A stretch of 9,667 bases of DNA. It comes from an uncultured Bacteroides sp. (GTDB lineage: Bacteria; Bacteroidota; Bacteroidia; Bacteroidales; Bacteroidaceae). Made by a program: the position numbers and the translations under genes. Positions 1 through 7,205 of the stretch are shown here, piece after piece; within the stretch, counting starts at the first letter, position 1; every line of letters begins with the position of its first letter. The notes under the pieces were generated by a model that was not told the DNA's origin, made no database searches, and saw nothing but the letters and a program-made list of their open reading frames with translations. Where the stretch lies: positions 1 to 9,667 of the forward strand of contig NZ_CAJUHF010000080.1 in assembly GCF_910585845.1 (NCBI RefSeq), given 5' to 3'.

Positions 1-45
1 CCGAATTTGACCTTTTCCAGAGGTTCGGGGGATTTTTTATTTCTT
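1..45 (+). terminator. Possible rho-independent terminator cut by the window edge
   Basis: CCGA at the very start can pair with TCGG near 25-28, and ACCT at 11-14 with AGGT at 21-24. The arm is followed by a G-run and then by TTTTTT with further T-rich sequence. The left arm may extend beyond the window, so stem length is unknown. It would terminate a rightward gene lying left of the window. This is inference from base pairing only. Confidence 0.3.
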
Positions 46-128
46 TTTGCTAAGACACGAATTTTATATCATACTAGCAATCAATTTGTTGAAAATGTTT
101 AGACAAATTTAAGACTATCCCTAATATA

Positions 129-143
129 GTTCGTCGTACGAAC
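129..143. repeat. Inverted repeat GTTCGT-CGT-ACGAAC
   Basis: A perfect 6-bp inverted repeat with a 3-nt centre. It lies about 200 bp upstream of the promoter candidate of the GH65 gene and is not followed by a T-run, so it is not a terminator. Its size would suit a dimeric repressor or activator site, but no regulator gene is visible in the window and the distance to the promoter is long. Confidence 0.35.
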
Positions 144-338
144 GGATAAGAAACTTTTAAGGGAAGTACCGGACAGGCCGACGATAGTTTTTAGGATAAA
201 CGGGGACTACTTTATAGAATTAGACTTTCAGGTGCCCCTTTTTTGAGTTGTTTGGAAGAGGAGTTTCTTGCGTTCCTGTAGTTGCATGGTTAGCCGTGTG
301 GCGAGGAAAAGCAAGGAATTCTTCTTTATTTTAGGGGT

Positions 339-369
339 TTTGACACATTCATCCTCATCCATATCTTTT
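339..369 (+). promoter_or_regulatory. Candidate Bacteroides-type promoter for the GH65 gene
   Basis: TTTG at 339-342 is followed, after 19 bp, by TATCTTTT at 362-369. This matches the Bacteroides primary sigma factor pattern of TTTG near -33 and TAnnTTTG near -7, with one mismatch in the -7 element and suitable spacing. Transcription would begin near 376, leaving a leader of about 130 nt. A weaker -7-like TATCTTTA at 472-479 lacks a -33 partner. Confidence 0.5.
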
Positions 370-508
370 CAGGGGGATTAAGCTACAAATATTGTATTTC
401 CCGATGCGCATATCAGGCATAATTATTCTACGAAAAAGCCTTGCATCCTACCATTTATCCATTTATTTGTTTATCTTTACACCCACAATAATTAAAGAAA
501 TGCATACT

Positions 509-2851
509 ATGAAAAGATACCTTGAAACAGATGAATGGAACATCATCGAAAACGACTTCCACGCTGACAACCTGCGAATATCCGAGAGTATATTCAGCTT
601 GGGAAACGGGCGCTTCGGACAACGGGGAAACTTTGAAGAGCCTTATTCAAGCGATTCCTATCGCGGTTCATTCATTGCCGGTATCACATTTCTGGACAAG
701 ACACGCGTAGGCTGGTGGAAAAACGGCTTTCCTGCATTCTATACCCGCATTCCCAACGCTGCCGACTGGGCACGCGTCAGCCTGCGGCTCATCGACGAAG
801 AACTGGACCTGGCACAGTGGGAAATAAACAGCTTCAGCCGCCGCCTCGACATGAAAGCCGGCATCTCCTACCGCGATTTCGAGACGACCTCACCCAAAGG
901 AAACCAGTTGCGCATACATGTGGAGCACATCAACAATATGGCACATCCCAACCTGTGTCTGGTGAAATACAGTGTCGCCTCCGTCAACTACACCGGCAAG
1001 CTCTCCCTCCTCCCCTCGCTGAACGCCATCATAACCAACAAGGATGACGAACAGAAAGAGAAAATACGGAATACCTTGCGCTCCGGCGTTGATAAAGATT
1101 GTGCCTATCTCTGGACACAGACCCGAAGGGAAGACGCACAAGTGTGCTACGCCATGACTTACCAGTTCTTCAAGAACGGCAAAGAAACCACTTCCAACCC
1201 CATAAGGATTGAAAAGGAGACACAGACCGGATTCAGCCTCGGCACGGATATGAAGCCGGGCGACTGCGTTACGCTCATCAAATATACCGCCATCACCTCC
1301 TCACTCTACTACGAGCGCCAACATCTCGTAGACCACTCCATCGCCGAAGCCCGCCAAGCCAAGGCCACAGGCTGGGACACCCTGTCCAACGACCATCGGC
1401 AAACCTGGAAAGAGATATGGGACGAGATGGACGTCACTATCGAAGGCGACCCGGAAGCACAGCAGGGCATCCGCTACAACATTTTCCAGCTATGCCAGAC
1501 CTACCGCGGCGACGACCCTCGCCTCAACATCGGTCCGAAAGGATTCACCGGCGAGAAGTACGGTGGAAACACCTACTGGAACACAGAGCTATGTTGCGTG
1601 CCGTTCTTCCTGCTCTCCACCCCACGGGACATAGCAAAGAATCTGCTGATATATCGCTACAACCAACTGCCAAAAGCCATCGAGAACGCCCGTAAACTGG
1701 GTTTCAAAGACGGAGCGGCACTATTCCCCCAAGTGACTTACAACGGCGAAGAGTGCCACAACGAATGGGAAATCACCTTCGAAGAGATACACCGCAACAA
1801 CATCATCGTCTATGCCATCGCGCAACACGTACAACTGACCGGAAACAAAGACTACCTCATCCGTTACGGTCTGGAAGTGATGATTGCCGTCTCCCGGTTC
1901 TGGAGCCAACGCGTCTCTTTTTCCAATCCCAAACAAAAGTATGTGATACTGGGCGTGACCGGTCCCGACGAGTATGAGAACAACGTGGACAACAATTGGT
2001 ATACCAACTACTCGTGTGTACAGTGTCTGCGCATGACCCTTCAATACATCGAGACCATAGCCCAAGAGTATCCTGATGAATACGTACGTATCTGCCATGC
2101 CACCAACTTCCGCCCAAAAGAGGAAACCCAACGCTGGCACGACATCATCGACCGCATGTATCTGCCCGAAGACAAAGAATTGGGCATCTTCGTACAGAAC
2201 GACGGCTATTTGGACAAGGTACTGGAAAGCACCGATGCCATCCCTCCCGAAGAGCGTCCCATCAACCAGCATTGGTCATGGGATCGCATCCTGCGTTCCT
2301 GCTATATCAAGCAAAGCGATGTACTGTTAGGCCTCTACCTCTATTACTTCCACTTCGACAAAGAGACAGTCCGCCGCAATTTCGAGTTCTATGAACCGAT
2401 GACCGTACACGAATCCTCACTATCTCCGCATATCCATTCCATCCTGGCTGCGCGCATCGGTGACGTGGAACGTGCTTACCAACTCTTCATGCACGCCACC
2501 CGCCTCGACCTGGACGATTATAACAACGAAACCCATCAGGGATTGCACATCACCAGTATGCCCGGCAGCTGGCTTGCCATTGTGAAAGGCTTTGCCGGCA
2601 TGGACATACGGGACAACCGATTATGTTTCTCTCCCGTCATCCCGAAACAATGGAAAGAGTATTCTTTCCAAGTGAATTATCTCGGACGCACGCTATACGT
2701 ACAAGTAGGAAAAGAGATAAGGATATCACTGATTGCTGGAGAAGAACTGAGCATCCAAGTATATCAGAACGTCTATGACCTAAAAGCAGACAAAGACTCA
2801 AATTGCGCAATTGGGAATTATTCTTATGAAGAAGCTATCGGTCCTTCATAA
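509..2851 (+). CDS. Glycoside hydrolase family 65 phosphorylase, probably maltose phosphorylase
   Basis: A 780-residue cytosolic enzyme expected to split maltose with inorganic phosphate into glucose and beta-D-glucose-1-phosphate, with inversion. The N-terminal beta-sandwich carries the family signature GNGRFGQRGNFEE (residues 32-44). The (alpha/alpha)6 barrel carries ECHNEWEITFEEI (415-427), the acceptor loop in the form I associate with maltose phosphorylases. GPDEYENNVDNNWYTN follows, and its Glu488 aligns with the general acid Glu487 reported for Lactobacillus brevis maltose phosphorylase. KQSD (601-604), HESSLSP (634-640) and THQGLH (675-680) are further conserved substrate and phosphate-site segments. 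Length is normal for the family. I chose the ATG at 509 because MKRYLETDEW matches family N-termini; an ATG at 500 adds three residues, and one at 392 adds 39 that do not belong. No signal peptide. No beta-phosphoglucomutase or transporter lies beside it here. Kojibiose or trehalose phosphorylase is less likely. Confidence 0.88.
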   Translation: MKRYLETDEWNIIENDFHADNLRISESIFSLGNGRFGQRGNFEEPYSSDSYRGSFIAGITFLDKTRVGWWKNGFPAFYTRIPNAADWARVSLRLIDEELDLAQWEINSFSRRLDMKAGISYRDFETTSPKGNQLRIHVEHINNMAHPNLCLVKYSVASVNYTGKLSLLPSLNAIITNKDDEQKEKIRNTLRSGVDKDCAYLWTQTRREDAQVCYAMTYQFFKNGKETTSNPIRIEKETQTGFSLGTDMKPGDCVTLIKYTAITSSLYYERQHLVDHSIAEARQAKATGWDTLSNDHRQTWKEIWDEMDVTIEGDPEAQQGIRYNIFQLCQTYRGDDPRLNIGPKGFTGEKYGGNTYWNTELCCVPFFLLSTPRDIAKNLLIYRYNQLPKAIENARKLGFKDGAALFPQVTYNGEECHNEWEITFEEIHRNNIIVYAIAQHVQLTGNKDYLIRYGLEVMIAVSRFWSQRVSFSNPKQKYVILGVTGPDEYENNVDNNWYTNYSCVQCLRMTLQYIETIAQEYPDEYVRICHATNFRPKEETQRWHDIIDRMYLPEDKELGIFVQNDGYLDKVLESTDAIPPEERPINQHWSWDRILRSCYIKQSDVLLGLYLYYFHFDKETVRRNFEFYEPMTVHESSLSPHIHSILAARIGDVERAYQLFMHATRLDLDDYNNETHQGLHITSMPGSWLAIVKGFAGMDIRDNRLCFSPVIPKQWKEYSFQVNYLGRTLYVQVGKEIRISLIAGEELSIQVYQNVYDLKADKDSNCAIGNYSYEEAIGPS

Positions 2852-2884
2852 ATGAAAAGTGGAAAATGGAAAGTGGAAAACAAA

Positions 2885-2928
2885 ATCAGCCCCGCCACAA
2901 CAATGTGTGGCAGGGCTGATCGTTTTTT
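2885..2928. terminator. Bidirectional rho-independent terminator between GH65 gene and oadB
   Basis: ATCAGCCC (2885-2892) pairs with GGGCTGAT (2913-2920), and GCCACA (2894-2899) with TGTGGC (2906-2911). One C/A mismatch separates the two blocks and the loop is 6 nt. TTTTTT follows at 2923-2928 on the plus strand. On the minus strand the stem is followed by TTTTGTTTTCC, so it can end both converging transcription units. Confidence 0.85.
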
Positions 2929-2940
2929 ATAATCAAACTC

Positions 2941-4176
2941 TTATCCCAAGAATGAAATCAGCACACCAGCTGCTACAGCCGAGCCGATTACACCGGAGAT
3001 ATTGCTGGACATACAGTAGTTCAACACATGATTCTTCGGATCGTACTTCGTAGCAATCTCATTGCATACGCGGCTTGCCATAGGCACAGCACTCAATCCC
3101 GTAGCACCGATCAGCGGATTGATTTTCTTCTTGCTGAACAGGTTGAACAGCTTCACAAAGAAAATACCGCCCGTGATGGAAAGTGCAAAAGCAAGGAAAC
3201 CACCGATCACAATGCCGATAGTCGTCCAGTTCAGGAACGCCTCACTCGTCATGGTAGCGCCTACGCTCAATCCCAAGAAGATGGTAGCCGCATTCATGAT
3301 GCTGTTGGATGCCGCATCAAACAGACGGCTGGTGTCGGAACCAATCTCCTTAATCAGGTTACCGAACATCAACATACCGATCAAGGGCACTGCCGACGGC
3401 ACAAAGAGAGCAACAACCGTAGTCACCGCAATCGGGAAGAGAATCTTCAGCACACGCAGATTCTTGATCTCCACTTTAGAAGGATAGAGCTTCTCCTGCT
3501 CTTTCATATTGATCATCAGTTCCTTCTTGGTACAGAAGACTTTCACTACCAACGGAATAATCACCGGTACCAGCGCCATGTAAGAATAAGCAGCGATGGC
3601 AATCGGACCCAGCAGATGCGGAGCCAGCTTGATCGTAGTGAAGATAGCCGTCGGACCATCGGCACCACCAATGATACCCAATGCACCAGCCTCCTGCGGA
3701 GTGAATCCCATCAGCACAGCTACCAGCAGCACCGTGAAGATACCCAGCTGTGCAGCAGCACCGAATATAGAAAGACGCAGATTGCGGAGCATCGGTCCGA
3801 AGTCCGTCATGGCACCCACACCCATAAAGATAACAGGCGGCAGGAATCCCGTCTTAATCAACATGTAGTAGATGAAGTTCATCAGTCCCAGGTCGTGTGC
3901 AATCTCATGCAGCGGCATTTCCCAGATGTTCTTCATCACGCCATTCACCATGACCATTCCGTTTTCATCAGCCTGAATCACTCCCATATCTCCACCGGGG
4001 AAATTGGCAATGAGCACACCGAAAGCAATGGGCACCAGCAACAACGGTTCGTAGTGCTTCTTTATGCCCAAATACAACAGAACGAAAGCAATGGCATACA
4101 TCACCAGAAACGACGGGTCGGCAATGATATTGCTGAACGCCGTCATATCGTAGAGTTTTGCAAATATTTCTTCCAT
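2941..4176 (-). CDS. oadB: Sodium-pumping oxaloacetate decarboxylase, beta subunit
   Basis: A 411-residue polytopic membrane protein of the OadB/MmdB/GcdB family. It decarboxylates carboxybiotin carried by the alpha subunit and couples this to sodium export. Hydrophobic helices run through most of the chain. The essential motif GGADGPTAIF is present, with the sodium-site aspartate at residue 173. The C-terminal segment SSNISGVIGSAVAAG holds Asn392 and Ser399, equivalent to the conserved polar residues of the last pore region. An insert after PGGDMG (about residues 60-80) lies in a variable loop. Start: the ATG at 4176 is preceded in frame by a GTG at 4179, which would add one residue. The gene begins 6 nt after the oadA stop, so the two are almost certainly co-transcribed and translationally linked. 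It ends at the shared terminator. Its homologues in methylmalonyl-CoA and glutaconyl-CoA decarboxylases are very similar; the partner alpha subunit decides the call. Confidence 0.92.
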   Translation of the reverse strand: MEEIFAKLYDMTAFSNIIADPSFLVMYAIAFVLLYLGIKKHYEPLLLVPIAFGVLIANFPGGDMGVIQADENGMVMVNGVMKNIWEMPLHEIAHDLGLMNFIYYMLIKTGFLPPVIFMGVGAMTDFGPMLRNLRLSIFGAAAQLGIFTVLLVAVLMGFTPQEAGALGIIGGADGPTAIFTTIKLAPHLLGPIAIAAYSYMALVPVIIPLVVKVFCTKKELMINMKEQEKLYPSKVEIKNLRVLKILFPIAVTTVVALFVPSAVPLIGMLMFGNLIKEIGSDTSRLFDAASNSIMNAATIFLGLSVGATMTSEAFLNWTTIGIVIGGFLAFALSITGGIFFVKLFNLFSKKKINPLIGATGLSAVPMASRVCNEIATKYDPKNHVLNYCMSSNISGVIGSAVAAGVLISFLG

Positions 4177-4182
4177 CACAGT

Positions 4183-6018
4183 TTATCCTATCTTCATTAA
4201 TACATCATCTTCCGATACAGAGTCACCCGGAGTGGCACAGATGGCAGTAATCGTTCCATCAAAGTCTGCACGGATGGCATTGTATGTCTTCATCGCTTCA
4301 ATGTAGCACAACAGATCACCTTTCTTGACTTTGTCGCCTACCTTCACCGGAGTTTCCTGCGTGTTCTTGGTCAGGAAGAACTTGCCTTCCAACGGAGCAG
4401 GCACGTCCTGTCCTTCACCAGCAGGTGCTTCCACTTTGGCAGTAGCATCTGCGGGCAGGTCGATATCACCGTATGCAACCGTCACCCGATAAGCCTGTCC
4501 GTCCACCTGTACGGTAAGCGTTTTCGGTTTGGCATCATCCAAAGGCGACTTGCTGAGTTCAGCTTTCCGCTTCTCAACGTCTGCCAAGAAGTCTTCCTTA
4601 GCCTTGCCGCTCTTGTAAGCCTCGTATTGTGCCGGGTGCATGGCATATTCGAAGAGTTCTTCATCATCTTCTCCCAGGTCCCATTTATTCTCTTTCATCA
4701 TCTTGCGATACTTGTCGAGCACATCCGGATAGTTGTCTTGCGGATTGCCGGTGAAGAACTTACGACCTTCGCGCTCGGCTTTCTCTACAAGTTCAGGAGC
4801 CAATTCTCCCGGCAACTTGCCTGCCTTGCCCAACAGCATATCCCAAATGTCGTCGGCAATCATACCCCAACGCTCCTTGCCTTTCTCCATGGCAATCACA
4901 TTCATCATTGCCAAGTTCTTGACGTACTGGCTGAACGGAGTCACCAACGGGGGATAACCTACGCGCGGCCAAACGTATGCCACCTCATTGAACAGCTTGA
5001 TAAGCAACTGATCCTGCGTCATGAACGGCAAGTTACGTTTTGCTTTATATTTGTTGATGGATTCCAAGTTAGACTCCAAGTCGGCCATAAGGCTTCCCAT
5101 CATACCGCCCGGCAGACCCGGACCGATAAGCAAGGAGTTCATCAAACGGTTTTTCGGGCTGATATATAATCCCAAGAAGTCGTCCATAAACTCCTGAATA
5201 AGGGCACGAACCTTCATGTATGCCTCCATATTCACTTCCGGCACCTGGAAGCCTGCGTCTTTCAACATCGCCTGCACGCTCAGGAAGTCAGCATGTCCCG
5301 TACCCCAAGACAGCGGTTCCATACCTACATCGATATAGTCGCAACCTGCCTCGCACACTTCAAGAATGCTTGCCATATTGAAGCCCGGACCTGCATGGCT
5401 ATGATATTGGATGGGCACATCGGGATGGGCTGCCTTGATATTGGCAACGATCTTACCCAGCGATACCGGACGTCCGATACCTGCCATATCCTTGATGCAG
5501 ATTTCATCAGCACCCAACTTAATCAGCTCCAATGCCATGTTTGTGTAATATTCCACCGTATGGATAGGAGAATGCGTGATGCAGAGAGAGCATTGCGAAA
5601 TCATGCCCGCTTCCTTGGCGTATGTGATGGAGGGAGCGATATTGCGGATATCATTCAGTCCGCAGAAAGTACGCGTGATATCTGTTCCCTGAGCCTTCTT
5701 TACTTTATAGAACAGTTTCCGCACATCGGCAGGCACAGGACTCATGCGAAGTCCGTTCAGTGCACGGTCCAGCATGTGGGTTTGTATACCGGCTTCATGG
5801 AAAGCTTTCGTCCACGCACGTACAGCCTTATTAGGATTCTCGCCAAACAATAAATTTACCTGTTCAAAACCTCCGCCGTTTGTTTCTACACGGGCAAAAC
5901 AGCCCATCTCAACAATAGCAGGAGCCACCTTTACCAGTTGGTCTACGCGGGGCACATACTTACCGGCACTCTGCCACATGTCCCTGAATACCAAACTGAA
6001 CTTAATTTCTTTTTTCAT
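4183..6018 (-). CDS. oadA: Oxaloacetate decarboxylase alpha subunit (carboxyltransferase plus biotin carrier)
   Basis: A 611-residue peripheral subunit that moves the carboxyl group of oxaloacetate to biotin, releasing pyruvate. The HMGL-like TIM-barrel carboxyltransferase domain covers about residues 1-280. It keeps the metal ligands Asp13, His206 and His208, Lys176 in CIKDMAG and Cys146. The PYC_OADA domain follows (PGGMMGSLMADLESN, from 303). A charged region and an Ala/Pro-rich linker (about 515-545) lead to a biotinyl domain with EAMKT, biotinylated Lys577 lying 34 residues from the C-terminus as usual. Several conserved positions are altered: RDMWQS replaces RDAHQS, YHSHAGPG replaces the usual HTHxTxG form, and GTGHADFLS resembles the transcarboxylase 5S form. 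The middle gene of oadG-oadA-oadB. Pyruvate carboxylase subunit B or a transcarboxylase subunit are alternatives, but the membrane partners favour a decarboxylase pump. Confidence 0.87.
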   Translation of the reverse strand: MKKEIKFSLVFRDMWQSAGKYVPRVDQLVKVAPAIVEMGCFARVETNGGGFEQVNLLFGENPNKAVRAWTKAFHEAGIQTHMLDRALNGLRMSPVPADVRKLFYKVKKAQGTDITRTFCGLNDIRNIAPSITYAKEAGMISQCSLCITHSPIHTVEYYTNMALELIKLGADEICIKDMAGIGRPVSLGKIVANIKAAHPDVPIQYHSHAGPGFNMASILEVCEAGCDYIDVGMEPLSWGTGHADFLSVQAMLKDAGFQVPEVNMEAYMKVRALIQEFMDDFLGLYISPKNRLMNSLLIGPGLPGGMMGSLMADLESNLESINKYKAKRNLPFMTQDQLLIKLFNEVAYVWPRVGYPPLVTPFSQYVKNLAMMNVIAMEKGKERWGMIADDIWDMLLGKAGKLPGELAPELVEKAEREGRKFFTGNPQDNYPDVLDKYRKMMKENKWDLGEDDEELFEYAMHPAQYEAYKSGKAKEDFLADVEKRKAELSKSPLDDAKPKTLTVQVDGQAYRVTVAYGDIDLPADATAKVEAPAGEGQDVPAPLEGKFFLTKNTQETPVKVGDKVKKGDLLCYIEAMKTYNAIRADFDGTITAICATPGDSVSEDDVLMKIG

Positions 6019-6054
6019 ATCAAATAAATCGGTCTATATTTTTATTAAAGATTA

Positions 6055-6315
6055 TCATTTCACTTTCTCTACTTTGGCCACTTTGCCTTTTCCGTGTGTA
6101 ACCACGCTTACTGCGGCATTGATAACAGCCAATACATTTCCGGGAATCGGAGCAGGACCTTGGGCGCCTTTCTTATCTGCCGCCACTTCTTCGGGTGCAT
6201 ATTTGTTTACCAAAAGGATCAGACCCTTTCCTAAATTGATTACAATCAGTAAGATACAGAACACAGTTACCATACCTACTACCATCAGCAAAAGTGCAGT
6301 ATTTATATTTTCCAT
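6055..6315 (-). CDS. oadG: Oxaloacetate decarboxylase gamma subunit
   Basis: An 86-residue protein with one N-terminal transmembrane helix (about residues 6-31, starting MENINTALLLMVVGMVTVFC) and a polar, Lys-rich cytoplasmic tail. This is the OadG layout: the helix anchors the complex beside OadB and the tail binds the alpha subunit. The LLLMVVGMVTVF segment is typical of the family and the length is normal. I do not see a His-rich C-terminal metal-binding tail as in Klebsiella. It is the first gene of the operon, with 36 nt between its stop and the oadA start and no terminator between them. Because the family is short and variable, most of the confidence comes from context. Confidence 0.85.
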   Translation of the reverse strand: MENINTALLLMVVGMVTVFCILLIVINLGKGLILLVNKYAPEEVAADKKGAQGPAPIPGNVLAVINAAVSVVTHGKGKVAKVEKVK

Positions 6316-6360
6316 TATGATGAATTATTAGTTATTCGACCTGTTTTGCAAAAAATCGTC

Positions 6361-6368
6361 CGAAATTA
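6361..6368 (-). promoter_or_regulatory. Weak candidate -7 element for the oadGAB operon
   Basis: On the minus strand this reads TAATTTCG, one mismatch from TAnnTTTG, about 45 bp upstream of the oadG start. The nearest -33-like sequence, TTTC, is only 16 bp further upstream, shorter than the usual 19-21 bp, so the call is tentative. Confidence 0.28.
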
Positions 6369-6426
6369 GCGAATATTCATGAGAGAAAAGCAGGAATAAA
6401 TGATAAAAGATGCTAAAACAAAAGTC

Positions 6427-6454
6427 CCCGTACAACAAGAAGTTGTTGTACGGG
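6427..6454 (-). terminator. Rho-independent terminator of the HU-related gene
   Basis: A perfect 12-bp stem: CCCGTACAACAA (6427-6438) pairs with TTGTTGTACGGG (6443-6454) around a 4-nt loop. On the minus strand it is followed by GACTTTTGTTTT, a T-rich tract. It sits 56 nt past the HU-related stop and upstream of oadG, separating the two leftward units. Confidence 0.72.
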
Positions 6455-6510
6455 AAGCATTTAACGCAGATAAATGTCAAAAAAACTAATATCAGAAGTT
6501 ACAGGAAGAA

Positions 6511-7041
6511 TCAACCGAAGGGATTCTCGTCTACACCGCCGCCTTCGCCGGAGCCTGAGCCACCTTGATTGTCACCATCTTGGTTGTCTCCTTCGGTATT
6601 ATCACCGGAGGGAGTGTTTCCGGAGGTAGCCCCATTGGCAAGCTTTTCCACATCCAGCCAAGCGACATCCGTATCCACCAGGGAACGGGTGGTAATCTGC
6701 TTGTTGCTACTACGTTTCACTTCGGGTATGAAGCGTACACGTATGCCGTTAATCTGTCCGGCATTCACCTCTTCCGGCGTGGCAACACCCCTCTTGTTCG
6801 TGGCAGCCGTGTAGTAGAAAGTGCCCACGCCCTCTATCTTCACCGTACAGCCCATGGCCATATAATCGGCCAACACGCCACCCAGGTTTTTCAATACGGC
6901 ATACGTGTCACCACGGGTGACAGTAGATAATACCGCTAATCTGTCTGCTACTTTGTCCGTAGAAATGGGGGCACCGACAGTGATTGCTTTCGGATACCAC
7001 AAATCGTTCAGTTTGGATTGAAATTTCTTGTAAAAAGCCAT
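6511..7041 (-). CDS. HU-related (DNABII-like) DNA-binding protein with acidic Gly-rich tail
   Basis: A 176-residue protein of the Bacteroidetes HU-related family. Such proteins bind DNA as nucleoid-associated dimers; a specific role is not known. Residues 1 to about 125 form the HU-like core: helical DTYAVLKNLGGVLADYMA (45-62), then the beta part with EGVGTFYY (70-77), equivalent to the HU GFGTF signature, and IRVRFIPEVKRS leading into the DNA-binding arm region. From residue 137 on the chain is Gly/Asn/Asp/Ser-rich with no Lys or Arg, repeats GDN units (146-159), and ends in DENPFG. The tail is probably disordered and acidic. The start is the ATG at 7041, in an AT-rich leader without a Shine-Dalgarno sequence. 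It is monocistronic by position, with its own promoter candidate and terminator. Homologues often sit near other accessory genes; here the upstream neighbour is an AlbA_2 protein. Confidence 0.82.
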   Translation of the reverse strand: MAFYKKFQSKLNDLWYPKAITVGAPISTDKVADRLAVLSTVTRGDTYAVLKNLGGVLADYMAMGCTVKIEGVGTFYYTAATNKRGVATPEEVNAGQINGIRVRFIPEVKRSSNKQITTRSLVDTDVAWLDVEKLANGATSGNTPSGDNTEGDNQDGDNQGGSGSGEGGGVDENPFG

Positions 7042-7117
7042 AATAATAAAATTTTTAATGATTAATTAATAATGTATATCTAAACTCTTTTATCTCATCC
7101 GAGAAGCAGGGGTTTTC

Positions 7118-7144
7118 ACCGTGAGGCCTCAACGGTCCGACCGT
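7118..7144 (-). promoter_or_regulatory. Structured 5' leader of the HU-related gene with competing hairpins
   Basis: In transcript order (minus strand) the leader reads ACGGT (7144-7140), ACCGT (7136-7132), then ACGGT (7122-7118). The central ACCGT can pair with either flanking copy but not both. The second option encloses the palindrome TGAGGCCTCA (7122-7131). No T-run follows, so it is not an ordinary terminator. It might act on translation or RNA stability; this is inference from pairing. Confidence 0.35.
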
Positions 7145-7169
7145 CTGTCGTTGCTCAAATTCGATGTTG

Positions 7170-7202
7170 CAAAGTTAATGCAGCAAGCAAGCAAAAGCTA
7201 AA
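7170..7202 (-). promoter_or_regulatory. Candidate Bacteroides-type promoter for the HU-related gene
   Basis: The minus strand reads TAACTTTG (7177-7170), a full match to the TAnnTTTG -7 element. A -33-like TTTA lies 21 bp upstream (7202-7199), one mismatch from TTTG. A second TTTG occurs at only 14 bp. Transcription would begin near 7163, giving a leader of about 120 nt before the ATG at 7041. Confidence 0.5.
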
Positions 7203-7205
7203 AAA

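Larger units (their letters stand above)
1..508. other. Intergenic region upstream of the GH65 gene, no supported gene
   Basis: No convincing coding region. Plus-strand frames entering from the left edge close quickly, at about positions 51 and 102, and look like AT-rich non-coding DNA. The stretch holds a possible edge-truncated terminator (1-45), a 15-bp inverted repeat (129-143) and a promoter candidate (339-369). The part from about 376 to 508 would be the 5' leader of the GH65 gene. An in-frame extension of that gene up to an ATG at 392 is possible but unlikely, because the extra residues are absent from the family. Confidence 0.6.

Noticed and set aside
1..102. Open plus-strand frame entering from the left edge
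   Set aside because: It passes through a T-rich, terminator-like stretch and has no recognisable protein character. A second frame also stays open to position 51, so neither stands out.
228..362. 44-codon minus-strand frame MDEDECVK...
   Set aside because: Short, no family resemblance, and it covers the promoter candidate of the GH65 gene on the other strand.
392..508. In-frame N-terminal extension of the GH65 protein from an ATG at 392
   Set aside because: The 39 extra residues are AT-rich and unlike GH65 N-termini, which match from MKRYLETDEW at 509. The extension also falls in the likely 5' leader.
3028..4200. Long plus-strand frame opposite oadB (390 codons)
   Set aside because: A shadow frame: His/Gln/Arg-rich composition with no domain, antisense to a clear OadB coding sequence.
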